NCBI GenBank assembly: GCA_013396655.1
Contig: WBMV01008320.1
Coordinates: 62,001 to 126,000, forward strand
Direction: 5' to 3'
DNA from: Campylorhamphus procurvoides
Taxonomy: Eukaryota; Chordata; Aves; Passeriformes; Dendrocolaptidae
DNA: 64,000 bases
Under the pieces are notes generated by a model that ran no database searches, was not told the DNA's origin, and was given only the letters and a program-made list of their open reading frames with translations. The stretch's first letter is position 1. Each line of letters begins with the position of its first letter. Positions 46,756 to 60,490 of the stretch are shown here, one piece after another. Both the position numbers and the translations under genes were made by a program.

Positions 46756-49700
46756 TCTTATGTGTAGCTCTCTACGTACTTTCTGTGCTGTACTAATCCA
46801 TGGCCACCGTTAAATGGCTATGTAAGCCTTTTTAGAGAAAAAGAGTGGAATAACTCAGTTACCTTGTCAGGATAGTCTTCAAGGCTTGGTGTTTTTGGGG
46901 GTGAAAAAAAACTTAGTAAAAAATAATTACAAAATGCAGAAGATCATTGTCATTTCAGCAGTGTTGTTCTTCCCAGTATGAGTAAAAATCCAGCTTTCGG
47001 ACCCGTCTTAGAACTCTTCTAGTCAGCAATCTGCAAAAATGCTGTCATGAATTTGCATGTGTCTGCTTCTCTTAGTGCCTTACTTACATTCTATCAGAAA
47101 AGGCATTTATTGTCATGTCATCGTTGCTGTTGATCTTACTGATCTGATGTTGTATGTCGGAGGAAACACAGCATGCATTTATTTAGGGCCATCAAACTTC
47201 TTTGAAAATCGTAAACAAGGCTATTTTATTGGTCTTTTGGCATAGGTGGCATAGTATTGCTGTGTGTTGTGATTTTAAGCAATCTGTTTCATCATGTGTT
47301 TCTGGAGCTGTGTGGTAGGCCTCTGATAACAGAGAAGCATATGCTAAAAGCAGTGGAAATTTGAGATGTTACTGAGATCTCATTAGGCTAAGTCTTCTTT
47401 ATATGTTATGTTTTGGAAAATCTTCATGAGTCCTGGGCAAAGGAGAAGAAAGGCCTTTTATTTTTGATGAGACGGGGTAATTACCAAAGCCCACTGAAGC
47501 ACTTGAGATTTGAGGTAGTCCTAAGAATGATTTTTAGTGGTAGGCAAACAGTGGGGTGCTCTGCAATATTTTGTATTACTTTGAGAATATGCAGAACATT
47601 ATAACCATAATATAGAGCAGGTTGTGAATTGTTGCTGTGCATTGTATAAATTTGATTAAATTGCGCTGCTCAGAGCAGTTTGTAGTCCTCGTGGTTCGCC
47701 AAAGAAAGTAAGATCCAGTTTTCATAAAAGGAAACTACTGTTGAGAAATAAAAAGTGCACATTTTAACAACAGAGGCACCTTTTGTTGCTCTGTAGATCA
47801 GTGTTTGTCTAGTCACATCAGCTGTCCTGTTTTACACACTGATATGAGGGAGAGGGAGATGTCTGAAGGTGAGATTGGTCTATGTACCTGGTCTCTATGC
47901 AGATAAAATGGTCTGTGCAGGTAGTGGATGTTGAAATGTTAGCCTCTGCATATTTGACTGACACAGTGTGGAACAGCTGGATTGAACTTTGGTGAACTTT
48001 CCAGAATAAATGCATGTTTTCCATTCACCTTACTCTCCAATTCCTGGTCCTCATGTGCTGAGCAGACACATTTTGTTTTCATTTGTTTTGTCTTAAATTG
48101 TCCTTATTTCACCGTAGAAGATGAAGGAGGCTTTGAATGTGCAGTGGTATATTCTGTTGCAGATACTTTTTTCTTGTTACTTTTTAAAAAACCCTCTCTT
48201 ATGTAAATACATAGTCATTTCTCCCCATAGTTCTAACTTGTGGCGATGTATGTGTCCTTTACAAGGACACCAAAGCAGTGCCTAGAGATTGCTCTAGGCT
48301 GAAGTTCAAATGTCATCAATCTCTTCATAACAAAACTTTCTTACTGCAGGGGAAGAAGTAAGACTGGGATTCCTAGAAATGTGGTTAGACAGTATAATGC
48401 CACCAGACTAAACACTGAAGAGCTGCACAACTCAAAAAGGGCTGGATGCACCGGTACAGTGTATCAGTCCAGGCCAGTCTCTTTTCCAATAATAGTTCCA
48501 TGCTCATTCCTGAATGCAATAGTCATGTAAGTGATTTGTTTAGCTTCCTAGTTGGTTCTTTTTGATTTGTAAACAAAACCAACCAATTTATTTTCAATCA
48601 TATTTCTACAAAATTACACGTCTTGAATGCCCACTTCCTTGATTGCTTGAAAGCTTTCATCTGTAGAGTTTAGCTGTTTAATTTGCATGCTTTTGGTTAT
48701 TTTCTCTGTATTTAGAGTGCAGTTTTGAATGCACCGCATTGCATTCACATTGTTTTTATTTTAGTCTATATGTTTTGCTTTGCGTACATAAAAGGTTTCT
48801 GTAAAAAATCTGTATTATAATTATTTTCTCTTACTTCAAGTATTATTTTCTGCTGCTTCCTCTCTGTGCATGCTCTTTAAAGACATCAGCTAGACCAGAT
48901 AAAATTCCTTTCGTTCTCTAGTATGTGTCTGTGTGCCATTTTGAGATAAGGTGTGGAGTTAGATGGCACAGACTATAAGGAGGAGTTTTGGCTTTTGTGA
49001 GATCTTGTTTTGAATGCTCTTCTCTTTGTTTGCTTTCTGCTTGCTTGTCCCTTTAGCAGCAGAACAACAGTCCCTCCCCCATTTTTATTCTTGACACTGG
49101 GGAGCATAGGAATATGAAGCATGACAAGGACATTACCTCTGCAATATTCAAATAAGCATCTTCTATCCTGCAGAAATTTTAGAAGGCCTGCAGACTTCTG
49201 CCAGCCTGAAGAAATCCAGGTGGTCTTTCCTTGAGCTGTTGACAATGTGTAATTTAGGGGTGGCTTTATTTAGTACCACTACTGTGAGGTTCCAAAGCAG
49301 ACTTCACAGAGAGAGATGAATTCCCCAAAACTCTGGTGTGTTTATGGGAATGTTCTTCTGATTCATGAGACTGACGAAAAACATAGTTTAAAAAAAAAAA
49401 TTAAAATCCCATCATGTTGTAGCACTTTGGTTTTATTCTGCTATAGGTGACTCAGCTTTTAGTGAAGTATTGCAGAAGTATATGGCTGTCTAATAGGGAA
49501 TTTATGCTTTGCAGCATGGAGATTTCATAAAAATAGATCAAGTTGGTTTTGGCAAAAGATGATGGTTATCAGTAAAACATCACAATCTAAGTAAGAGTGG
49601 AATCAGATTCTTGGATAGAATAGGTAAATGTATACAGATACTGAAGGGATGAGGGGTAAAATAGACAGCTGCTTAAATAGAGAGGGAAAACTGCTCTTAA

Positions 49701-49800
49701 AAGATAAAAAAATGTGTAAGCTTATTTCTTTAAAAAAACTCCAAAACTCACAAAACAAACTCCCCTCCAAAAAAAATATCCTTGTTTGCTTCTGTTTTAG

Positions 49801-49840
49801 AAAATCTAATGAGGCCCCTTAAGAACTATGGAATCGCATG
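49801..49840 (+). CDS. NUBPL: NUBPL exon 5 (40-nt exon)
   Basis: A 40-nt exon after acceptor TTCTGTTTTAG. It starts with AA, which completes a Lys codon with the last base of exon 4. It then encodes NLMRPLKNYGIA and ends with TG, the first two bases of a Cys codon completed by exon 6. It matches human NLMRPLLNYGIAC. The donor is GTGAGC. Only 90 bases separate it from exon 6. Confidence 0.95.
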
Positions 49841-49930
49841 GTGAGCATATGTTTTAATTTAAATCAAGCCTCTTTTCAGATGTACTTGGTATTATGCTAT
49901 TTTTATTAAGTTTTTGCATTGTTGTTTCAG
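49841..49930 (+). other. NUBPL: NUBPL intron 5 (90 bp)
   Basis: A minimal intron from donor GTGAGC to acceptor TTGTTGTTTCAG. Every other intron bounded by certain exons in this gene is 4 kb or longer. Confidence 0.93.
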
Positions 49931-50021
49931 CATGTCTATGGGTTTCTTGATAGAAGAGACTGCCCCGGTGGTGTGGAGAGGGCTCATGGTAATGTCAGCT
50001 GTTGAAAAATTGTTGAGACAG
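49931..50021 (+). CDS. NUBPL: NUBPL exon 6
   Basis: A 91-nt exon. The first C completes the Cys codon, followed by 30 codons that begin [20 protein letters not shown] and end SAVEKLLRQ, before donor GTAAGG. It matches human [30 protein letters not shown]. The conserved PVVWRG segment is typical of Mrp/NBP35 proteins. The exon ends in phase 0. With exons 2-5 it gives an unbroken run of 135 codons. The next segment, with the Walker B-like DMPPGTGD motif and the CxxC iron-sulfur motif known in the family, was not found and must lie to the right of the window. Confidence 0.96.
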
Positions 50022-50904
50022 GTAAGGACTTAGGTATTTCAAACTTTATGTTTCAAACTAATCTGTGATTTTAAAATGCATTTAGCTGATCCATGAGTGT
50101 CCATGACATCATTTCATAAGCTAGTCGTGAGCATTTTTTGTATCTTGATCTTCATAAATTCTTAAGAATTTACTCAACTTCCAGGAAGAGGGAAAGCTGA
50201 TACTTTTGTATTTATCTATTGTACCTATTATATTTACCTATTTCAAATAGAGCTGTTGTTACATGCATTTGATGAGTGAATCACCCCAATTTGCCTTCCT
50301 TCTCATTTGTTTTTATGTTTCTTTATGCATTTGTTATAAAAAAGGGCTTTTTGAAGTTGCCTAAGGACTTGAAAATGTATAGGTATCTGTACATATCTGC
50401 AGCTGTATTCCCTTATGTGCCTATTAATTCACCAGCACTAAGAATTCTTGGATGGCTTTTGACATGTGACAGCTACAGGAAAATGCAGCTAGATTGTTAG
50501 TTAATAAATTTCCTGGCACTAGAAGCAGGATGACTTTATTTCTTGACAGATTTTTTTTACTTTTATTGTGAATAGATCTGTGAAGTGCTAATGAGACAAA
50601 CAGCTGGAAAACAGCATTAAGGTTGCATGTTTAGACTTCAGAGTGACCCAGATTGTTCACAGCTGACATCCATTCTAGGGATCTAATGTATACAGCTTTG
50701 ACATCACAAGGTTTCTGTGTGTCTTCTTTAAATGCCTCATAATCTTACAGTCCCTTAACAACTGAAAGTAATCTTTTTTTAGCCTTTTTACATTTTTACC
50801 AAATTCTCTTCTAGCACAGATTTTAGAATAGTGACACTCATTCCTCTAGTCAGAAAAGCCATGCGTCTGCTAAAATTTCAGGAGGAACATTTTTGTCTAG
50901 AATT

Positions 50905-51400
50905 GGCCTTTAAAAGTAAGGGATATCCATGCCAATAGCTGTGGAAGGCTGTTGTGACCCCTTTGAGTGTTGCATTGCACTGGCCAGGCTCACAAAAATA
51001 GCATGTAAAACATGCAAGGTGGAGCTGAAGTTAGTACCTGCTGTACTGGCACTTTCTGCCCTGGGGGACTGAAGGCCGTCAGTCAGTAGGATCCCCAGGT
51101 GGGAAGGCTGTGCCATCATTCTTGTGGAGGGTGCCATGTAATGAGCCTGTTGCTCCCTAGCAACCAGTGATGCAGTTACATGCTGGCTGACCCTGCTGTA
51201 GGAACGAGACAAGTCCATTAATGCTCAGGGCATCACTGATTTCCCTGACAGTGGAGCCGGTGTTCTTGTGAAAGAAGTCTTTACAGCTAAATCCCTTCTC
51301 CCCACATGCATTTTGTTTCTGCATGATGACCAGGATAGTCTTAAATATGTGCTGGAAAAAGTTGTTTGAATTCCTCCTTTGAAGAAAGAAGCTCACAGAT
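50905..51400 (-). other. Unexplained less AT-rich patch with two overlapping frames
   Basis: The minus strand has two overlapping frames of 79 and 102 codons (51157-51396 and 50910-51218), and base composition is closer to even than in neighbouring intron. The translations have a mixed, protein-like composition but match nothing I recognise. It may be a decayed mobile element or retrocopy, or chance. Confidence 0.2.
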
Positions 51401-54400
51401 CACGGGAAAACCAGCAGATCTATCTGATGTACAGATGGTTTTTAGAAAAGGTATAATGTATTTTCCAGACTAAGATGTGCCATTTTGTTTTTAAACTTCT
51501 GACATAGCTACTAGCCAGTCTCAAGAAGGAATTAACTGTCAGACCAGTAGTTTTGGAACCTTGGACACCTAAACAAGGGAGGACAACAGCATGTATGGAT
51601 GCTTTTAAGCATCACTACATTTTATATTAGTAGTTCCGTGATCTGTTTGTGACTTTGAAAATTTTTCTTGTTTTCTCTTTATCTGTTCTGGTTGATCTTA
51701 ACTATTACCTTTTGTTCAACAGGACAAAGTTGCTTCCAAGAGTAAAATACTTTAGTTTATATTTAACTTTCTAAAACCATATTCGTAAGAAATAGCTGCT
51801 TTGTCTCATTAGCTGCATAGAAACCATTTAAATTAGCTCCCTAATCTAGATTTGTAGGGTAATAAACGTGCAAGGAGCTGTGCATTCAGGCAAGCTGATA
51901 AAATATTAAGTTCTTAAAATAATTCATTCAGCCAGATAGAAAACACAGAAGTACCCAGACTTCTGCATTAGAATAATTCTTGGTATTTTATAATTGTTTT
52001 TATTGTTAGATGGTGGAGAGAGGTTTTTTTAAGAGCATCAAGACTATGTGTTCACTCTAAATAACTTTGAATGCTTGTTTATTTTTTTCCATATGAACAA
52101 ATGTATTTTTCAGAGTTTAACATGCTTCAGATACTGCAGTGTAAAGTATTTGACGTGCTCAATTTCCAAATTCATTAGTGGAGACTTGTTGACTCATAAT
52201 TGATCTGTGCCTATAATGAGTATTTAAATGCTTTTCTTACACTTGGAACTTACTTAAATTTTTGGAATTCTTACTTATAATTGGAAATTAATTTGTTAAA
52301 TATCTGTGTTATGTTTTCTTATATACTTACTGTGTGTAACTTCACTCTTTGTAATACATGTATATTTGCTCTCTTTGATGCATGAATGGCTTTTCAGCAC
52401 ATCTACAGTCCAACCTCATTATTGTCTCTTGTCAGTTCTACTCACGTGGCCAGAATGTGTATCACTTTTCAGATAAGATGCCGCTTTCAAAATCTAGACT
52501 CTCCTTTTGCAGTATGTCTAGTTTGAGAAGCTGCCTTTGTTCTTGTTTGTTGTAATGTGTCATACTGGGAGATAATAGACAATAATATTGAAGACCAAAA
52601 TTAGTGCTTGGAGTTTCTCTGGTAATCCATATATCATGAGCAAGGGTGGTTCTATAGCAAAAGTATTTGTCAATAGAAAAGAAAGGCAGTGATGATTTTA
52701 AGTTGTTGAAAGAAATACATAAGGAAATTATTTTTCACCTGTAGCAGAAGTGAATTAGTAACAGTAGTGGAGCATTTGATCTGTATAAACATATTCATAA
52801 TTCTTTGCATTAAATATATCTCTAGTTTACATGCCTTGAAATTATCCAAAGTTCTGTTGTGGCTGAGAAGTGACTTCTTTGTTAATATAATTAGATGCAC
52901 TCTCGTACCATTTACAATGCAGGGTGATCTTTGTCTCTTTTCTGAGTTTTATCTTTTCTTATTTCCCTGTCACAGTTACCTTCATGTAAAAATTCTTTCA
53001 CCTCTGTTAACACTTCCTTTGAATCTTGCTTGCCTGTAGGTGAGATAGAGTACTTTTTTTGTTTGTTTACTTAAATTTTAAAACATAGTTCTTTTCTCAA
53101 AAGGTATAATTAAAGCCCACATAAGGAAATTTTGTTAGTTCTCCAATGTCATCTATAGCACTAGGCTTTTTTGATTCAGTTTTCATTTCACACACACTTC
53201 AGAAGCTGCCTACTCTTTTGTCTAGTCCTATTTAGCACTTGTTCCTTTACTCTTGTGTGTGTCTTGATTCAGTGTTGAGGTATTGGGTTCAGATTCAACA
53301 AGCTACCTCAAAATGCATCATCTTGGTGTATTTGTCGTGGAAGTGACTTCTGATTAACCTTAGGCTAAGTATAGTAAAGATATGATTGTTTTGAGAGCCA
53401 CCTGAAGCCTGTACTTGAACAGTAATGTGTCTGAAAAGCTCTGCTGAAGTAAGTATCAAGTAGACAGCTGAGAACCTTAAAAAGACTATTAAAGAATAAA
53501 AGACAAGAATGCAAGCAAAACTTGCTCTCAGATTTCAACTGCTTTTGTGACAAGGATTTCCAATAGTCATTACCACTGTCCCATACAGTCTGGTAAGTTT
53601 TCTCGCACCATTCTCATTTCTGTCTGAGAACATCTTGACAGTTCAGTGGCAAAGGAGCAATTAGAAGGGTGCAGGCACAATCCTGCTGTATGCCTTGCAG
53701 TATATTATGGCAGCTATTCTGCCAAAACATCGAGAGAGGGGAAGTGGGACTGTGTTGACTGCCAGTTTGGTAGCTGCTACGGTCATAGCAACCATACAAA
53801 TTGGGGAGGGTGGAGGGGAATGCTCTCATGAAGGGAGTAATCAGTAAAACTTTTAATATGAAAGATAACAAGTGTTGGTTGCTCTTGATTTTCAGTTCTC
53901 TGCTTTATTCTGTGTGTGTTACTGAGTTGAAATATATCGGAGAAGGGAAAATAATCAATATTCAGCAGAGAAGTCTGCTTTTTCTGTGAAAAAATCAAAT
54001 AAAAATGGGACTACTGGTAAAATGCAAGTGCACATTTTACTGTGTAGCATTCTCGTTGTATCTTTGACATATCAATAGATCAACTTGTATCACTACTGGA
54101 AGCGAGTGTTGCCTACACAACATGGATTATAGATATCAGCAATTCTGTTTAGTGCAAACAGTCCCCATGGAACTAGCCCAAAAATCTGGTCTCTTTTCAA
54201 GGCAGGAATCTCTGGTTGATTAACATCCTAAAAAGGATTTCTTAGCCTGAAGTGACATTTTAGCCGATGTTTTTGCTGGCTAGTCAGATCTTACATGACA
54301 GGACTCTTGTATTTCTTCCTTATCATACTTCTCGAGAGTATGCAGAATATTTTGTGCATTGACAACATCCTTGGTTTATTGTGGCTATAAAGTAAAGCCT

Positions 54401-56224
54401 GAGAGCTGCTAAATGTATTGTGAATTCTAAAGGTTCCTTCGATGTACCTGATAAGGATGAACACATTTCCCCAGAAAGATTATGAAGCTTTTTCTGGAAT
54501 GGCTCAATTCCAATGAGTCCCTAAAATACTTTTTATCTAACCATAATTCTTCCATCTCTTTCTTGTTGTTTCCTTTAGCACCTCTTTAGTGTCTCTGCTT
54601 TAGTAAAGGTGTGTATTGAAAGAAAATTAAAGTAAGACAAAGTTTCAGTGGGAGGGATATAATTAGAAAGGAAAGAATACAGAGAAGTTAGCAGAAAGCA
54701 AATTACATAAACCTTCCAGTGCAGAGCAATTGCATGTGAGCACCTTGAAGCCTGGAACAGGCTTTATCCCTGTAGATTCATGTTGAAAACCATAAATTTG
54801 GCAGAAGAAGGATCAAAATTATTTTATTAGCTCAACCCAAAGCTGAACAGAGCTGTAGTCTGAAAATCCAGTCTTGTCCTTTAAGAATACTTTAACTCAG
54901 TTTATATGACTTTTTGCATTTGTACATAGTTTTGAAAATTTGGCTAGAAATGAATATTGTGTGTACTGCTGTCTTCCTGAAGCTGTTGTCTACTGAGAGA
55001 ATTGCTTCAAAACCAGCACCTGCCAGAGGTCGTGATGGTAGCATTTGTATAGTGGAGTGTGTGACTATACATATATATGTACTTGGACCTCTTCTTGTAG
55101 CAAAAAATTCTCTGATGCTCAGTTAATTGTACACAAGTAGTTGCTGAGTATCATGTTGTCACTGTGAAAAAAATGAACTCTGCTGCAGCCAGAACCAGCA
55201 CACATGGGTTATAGGGACTCGGGAAGAGGCAAACAGATAGATAAATTGTCTTTGAAATATTGAGCAGACTGTGGGTTGTGACGTCTGGCATATTTCAAGA
55301 GCCTCTCAGAGAATGCTGCGATAAAAGCAAGAGTTGAGTGAATGGAACAGTAAAAATTTGTTTCAAGATTTGAGATTATATTAACTTTGAAGCAGTAGTA
55401 GTGGTTAATTCTTGGAGAGCGAAGACTATGAAGGCTATATTCTTTTGGGTTTTTGATCAGTCTGCTTTCCAGTGTTTAAATTAGAGAGGTTGCATATGTG
55501 GATTTGGGGACAAATTTTCTTTATATGTAATTTATTCAGCTATATGTTAATGCTGCGTATGGGAAGACAAAAATAGATAAGGTATTGAGAGCAAGTGTAT
55601 TTATACCTGGTAAAATAGACTGTTTTACTGTGCACATTCTATGCAGCAGAATGTCCTTATATGGTGTATGTAGACATCAGTCTGATCTTGTATGGCATGT
55701 GTAGTCAAAACACTGTGTTAAATCTCACAAATTCTTCATCCTGTAAATGTTCACAATTTTGCACCATCTTATATTTCTTTGTATAAATACATTTCTTACA
55801 ACCAAAACAGTGGAAAAACTAGGGGAAAGCTTTCAAAAATAGGAGGAATAATGTGTATTTGATTTAGAAGCAATACACAACAAGAACGTTGTCAGTAAAG
55901 TGGTTAGATACGTGCTGAGCTATATGCCTGATTGATTAGTGCGGTTTGTGAGTTGTCCTTTGGCTTCTGTTCATGTCCATATACTGTCTTTTTTGCCTTA
56001 TGTTTTTGGGACCGTGGAGGTTTCATTCTGTGCTTATACAGTGTTCAGCACTGTAATGAGTTACCACTTCTTGAGTTATGCACAGACATTGAAAGACTAG
56101 TATTTACAACTTCCAAGTAGATCTAAACATCTTCCTTTAATACTTTTTTATATTTATAAACTAAATTTATTATACATCTACTGAACACTATTAAATTTTG
56201 TGTTTCAGCTTCTCAAAGTGTGTG

Positions 56225-56332
56225 TGGACTGGATGTGGCACTTAGTGCCATGGCCTAGTTGACAAGGTAGTGCTAGGTCATAGATTGGACTCTATGATCT
56301 CAGAGGTCTTTTCCAACCTAACTGAGTTGATT
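56225..56332 (+). mobile_element. CR1-type retroelement 3' tail
   Basis: It contains GGATGTGGCACTTAGTGCCA, TGGCCTAGTTGACAAGGTAG, then GATTGGACTCTATGATCTCA, GAGGTCTTTTCCAACCTAAC and GATTCTAG. The last part is the CR1 end motif, and the first part is common to one avian subgroup of such elements. Confidence 0.8.
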
Positions 56333-57034
56333 CTAGTTGATTTTTTTTCCTCAGTGTCATTTCTGGTCTGTTTAGACTGTAGAGGTGCTCATCAGATCAC
56401 TGCAGGCAGAGAGAGAGAAGTCAAACCCAAATAAGCCTTATCTCTTGAATAAGCATCCTTAATATGAACTATGAAAAAAAAAAGAAATAAGTTTTTGTTT
56501 TCCTTTCTTACCTCTTGTTTTTATAGAAGTACTGTGGTCTAGAAGAGGTTTAAGGCATGCATTGATGTGCTCTCAGGCATCTTAGAATTGACTAGCAATG
56601 CCATAAAGAAGGTTTTTCTGGTGACTTCTGTCAATTTTTTTGCATTATCTTTAGTAGCTTGCTGCCTGGGATGCAGACCTTTATGAAACTCATCTAAGAC
56701 ATCTGGCTGTCCTCTGTAGTGCATGGAGAACCATAGGTTGATTTTTGTTGTTACTTTTCTTTAAAAAAATCTTGCCATCAGTGTCAGCACTGTATAATTT
56801 ACAGTCTGAATTGGACAAAATAAAATTTATAGATGGCAGCCAGAAGCATCTCAAAGTAAGAAGCTACATGTATAGAATAAATCTTTCGTACCCAATTTTT
56901 TTAGAAGAAAGGTAAGCAGGAATGATTTTTGGAGTGGACTCCGGAGATATGAATTTGAAGGCTAGCATGTTTTTAAGTGTTTGCTAGACAGGAATACTGG
57001 CGGTCCTTACAAGGCAAATTTCAAAATATGGAAA

Positions 57035-57340
57035 GACCTAATGCCATTCGATTTTTTTTCACTAATAAAGGAGTCTGTTCTTTTTTTCTAGCATCTGTAG
57101 GTTAGATGTGAGAAGGGGTATCAGTACTGCCGTGCTGAGTCTTGTAGCGCCTAAGAGGTAAGTGCCGTGCCTTGCAGAAATGGAAAGTTAAACCAAAGCC
57201 TAGGCTGTGGAACCACTGTGTACCTGGGGTGGTGGGAATACATCATTTGTCATTCCCACTGGTACTACCTGAGGGGATTATATTCTTCTCCTGTATTTAC
57301 CTTCATACTCTTTGTCTGTGTCTTAGGATAGTAGGTGCAA
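57035..57340 (+). repeat. Unclassified dispersed repeat, copy 1
   Basis: It aligns along about 300 bases with 60208-60490 in the same orientation. Shared blocks include ACCTAATGCCA, ACTAATAAAGG, GCCTAAGAGGTA, GAAAGTTAAAC, AATACATCA and ACTCTTTG. It is not CR1 and not the LTR seen at 42 and 46 kb. An AATAAA-type hexamer lies near the left end. There is no coding content. Confidence 0.7.
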
Positions 57341-60207
57341 GCCTTGGATTTTAAGGATAGCAAAAACTTGCTATCCTTCGGATACGTTCTTGAGCATATT
57401 GGCAGAAAGTTCCAATTTTACTCTGTTTGTCACTTACGTGGTAAATGTCAAAGATGAAAGTATTATTACTGTGGGCAAAAAACTGTCTCAGCAGTGTAAA
57501 ATTAGTGAGACAGCGCATTGGTGGATGAGAGGGAGTGGTGAAATGGGATTTAGCTGAGAATGGCATGTGTAGGGTCAGGAGGAAGATAACAATAACAAGT
57601 TGATGGCTCTGAATTTTTGTAGCTATATTTTAAATGAATTGAAAGGATGCCCAGAATACTAATAGTGAATCAATGCTGAAAATTATTCTTATTGTAAATG
57701 TAAAGAGCAAGTGAAGAAAGAACACTGCAGTGAAGTCAGATGATTATTTTTTGGTTTAGTGTGGATTTTATTTTTAACACTCTTTGATTTAGGAAGGGCG
57801 CTCTATCAAGAGATTAACATTGAAGGCATTTAACTTGCCAAATTAATTATTGCAGTAAATTCTCAAGACAAGAAAAGAGTGAGATGCTGCCATGGGAAAT
57901 TGTAGCCAAAGGGGTCAGAAACATAAATAGCTCTTAGTGTTTGTTTTTCAAACTTTTGTAATCTTTTGGTCTTTAGTACACATTTAAGAGTCTATGCACA
58001 CTCCTTTGTGTCTCCACAGAATATGTGTGCCAGAAGGGTATATGCTTAATGCAGATTAATATTGTTTTCCTTTTTCTATATTTTGTGTTTTGGTAACATG
58101 TTTAATCTTAAGCTGTTTGCTAATTTCAAAATTGACATGTGTTCCACAATATTCATGTATTTACCTAATTTGGAAGTAATTGAGGCAGATAGTCAGTAGC
58201 AGGATATTTACAGTTTGCATTTCATAGAGCTAAACAAAGCTGTGGTTATATTATAAACTACAAAGATGTGTTTGTATTTACCATGCGTAATTCTAAAATA
58301 CAGTAGTCTCACCAGGTGTCACACAGTGAAAAATTACAAAAATGTTTATTCTGTGATGAGTTGCTGTAGTCTGAGGTGGAAATAGAGATTGTTAATACAG
58401 GCTAAAGTCTGCCGCCTTTCAGTTTGGAAAAAAGAAAAAAAAAAGAAAAAGTTGAGACATCACTGTTCTTCAGAACAGTAAGAATGGTTGCATCTTAGGG
58501 AGTTGGGATGCTTTTTCATTTTTACTTTGTGATCCAAAGTACAAGAATCATCCAGATATTTCATCCCTACACATAAAATCATTGGTATTATGTATTTGTT
58601 CTGTTTAGAAAGGTCAAGATCTGCTATTGGAGATATTTTAAGAAGGAACAACACAACTTTCAGTGCTAAAACTGCACTTTGATGTGCTACTATGACTGCA
58701 ACTACAGATGGCAGATGGTAAACAATAACTCTGCTTGTGAGGTTTTTCTCTTTTCAAGTCTTTAATAAGCTTCCATTTAAAACAAGGAAGGTCAATTTTC
58801 ATTCCTTGTTTTATCAATGAAAATTAAGGAAACAGTTTCAAGAGCAAGATAAGCAGATGGCCTCTTCATACCTTATAAAAAATGTTTTAAAAATTCTTAT
58901 AATTTTTCATTACATTTATTTTGCTAAGACTAAAGGACAAATAAACTAGTTTCTCCTTCGGAACTACTGAAATAGTACAAAACTTCATGCTAATTTCTGC
59001 GCCATGCTTCAGCTGTGATGTTGATGTTTAGAAAAGACTGTTACAGGAATTTGCATAATCATCACTAATTTGCTCAAATGCTAATAATCACCTGGAAAGG
59101 TCCTGTCTGTCCAGAGAGAGCTGCCTTAACCAGTCCCAATCACCATGTACATGTTTAAAGGAAATGACTGTACTTCCTGGAGATCAGAAGCTAAATGTTA
59201 ATGTAGAGATGTACTGCAGCCAGAACTGTGGGACATGACAGGAAGCTCCTTCTTTCCACCGCTCTGCCCTCCAGTTAGAGTACTCCTATCATCACCCTTT
59301 GACTTCAGTGTTCCTGTATGTTTTGTGGTGGGTGTGACTGAATGAATATGGGCTTGATTCTTTTTGTTTCCAGCTGAAGCTATGGAACTTGTTCTCTTCC
59401 CTTTCTTCCCTTAATGAAGCAGGATCCGCATGGATCCCTGGTGCTTTTTTTGGCTTGTGTTAGCAGTTGATATGAAAAGGGATTATAGTCCCTGAAAGGA
59501 ATTGACAGTCGTAGAAAGAAGTGGTAGGAAAGCCAGAAAAACACAAAACCATTAGCTAACATCTTATTGCTGAACTGGAGACATTTGCAGTAAATGTATT
59601 TTAACTGTCTTTGAGGATTTAAAAAAAAAAAGCCTAACAACATTGTGAGAATGTATTTACAGCAAACATTTCTTGGCCTGGTTCCTCAGCTGTCATAGTT
59701 ATGACTGTGCAGTTACTACTGCTGTGGGAACAGGCTGTGAGAGTGCTTTCTTTACTCTGCATCCAGTCTCATCTCTTGCACAGATTACACAGGTATGCAT
59801 GTGTCTGCCCTCCTTTGCATAAAACAAAACAGTGCAAAGCATGCAACTGTTTTGCTAGGTTCACTGACTAGACTGAATGAAATGGCAGAGAGCTTGTAGT
59901 GTCTCAAAATAGCAGTGCTGGGACTAGATTTTTTTTTCTTTTATCTTGTTTCTTTTTTTTTTCCCTCACGAGGTTTTAAAGGAAACTGTTTTGAGGTTTA
60001 AGGTTTCACTGCAACAAAGCTGAATTTTGTGCCTAAATGGCATCCAGCTTCATTCTCAGAAAGAGGTAATGATTTAAGCATAAGCTGAAGTGTTTACTTA
60101 ATAGGAATACTAGTGGTAAAGGAACTAGGAAAAGAGAAGGCACTGCTTGTTTTCTTGTCTAAATGAAATTTCCATAATTTATGTGAACCTTTTTAAAAAA
60201 TAGGAGC

Positions 60208-60490
60208 CACCTAATGCCACTCTTTTACTTTCTCTGTTCTTCTCAACTAATAAAGGGGTTGTAGATTAGATGCCAAAAAAGACATGAGCATTGCTCTGTT
60301 GTGCCTAAGAGGTAGATGCCCTGCCTGCAGGAATGAAAAGTTAAACTGAAACATAGCTTGAAGCCACTGCATACCTTGTGTGGTAAGAATACATCACTTA
60401 CTAATCCCAGTGGTACCGGGGTTTACTTTCCCCTCCTGAAGGTACCTTCAGACTCTTTGGCAGTACCTTAGCAGAATAGATGCTCTGTCT
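60208..60490 (+). repeat. Unclassified dispersed repeat, copy 2
   Basis: Partner of the copy at 57035-57340, about 3.2 kb away, same strand. By eye, similarity is roughly 70% with small gaps. The 2.9 kb between the copies holds no recognisable retroviral or transposase frame. It could be an old LTR, a SINE- or MITE-like element, or an old segmental duplication. Confidence 0.7.

Larger units (their letters stand above)
36494..49800 (+). other. NUBPL: NUBPL intron 4
   Basis: A 13.3-kb intron with donor GTAAGT and acceptor TTCTGTTTTAG. It contains a minus-strand CR1 tail, a long TA array, a polypyrimidine tract and two copies of one LTR family. The remaining sequence is AT-rich with no recognisable exon. 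Confidence 0.85.
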
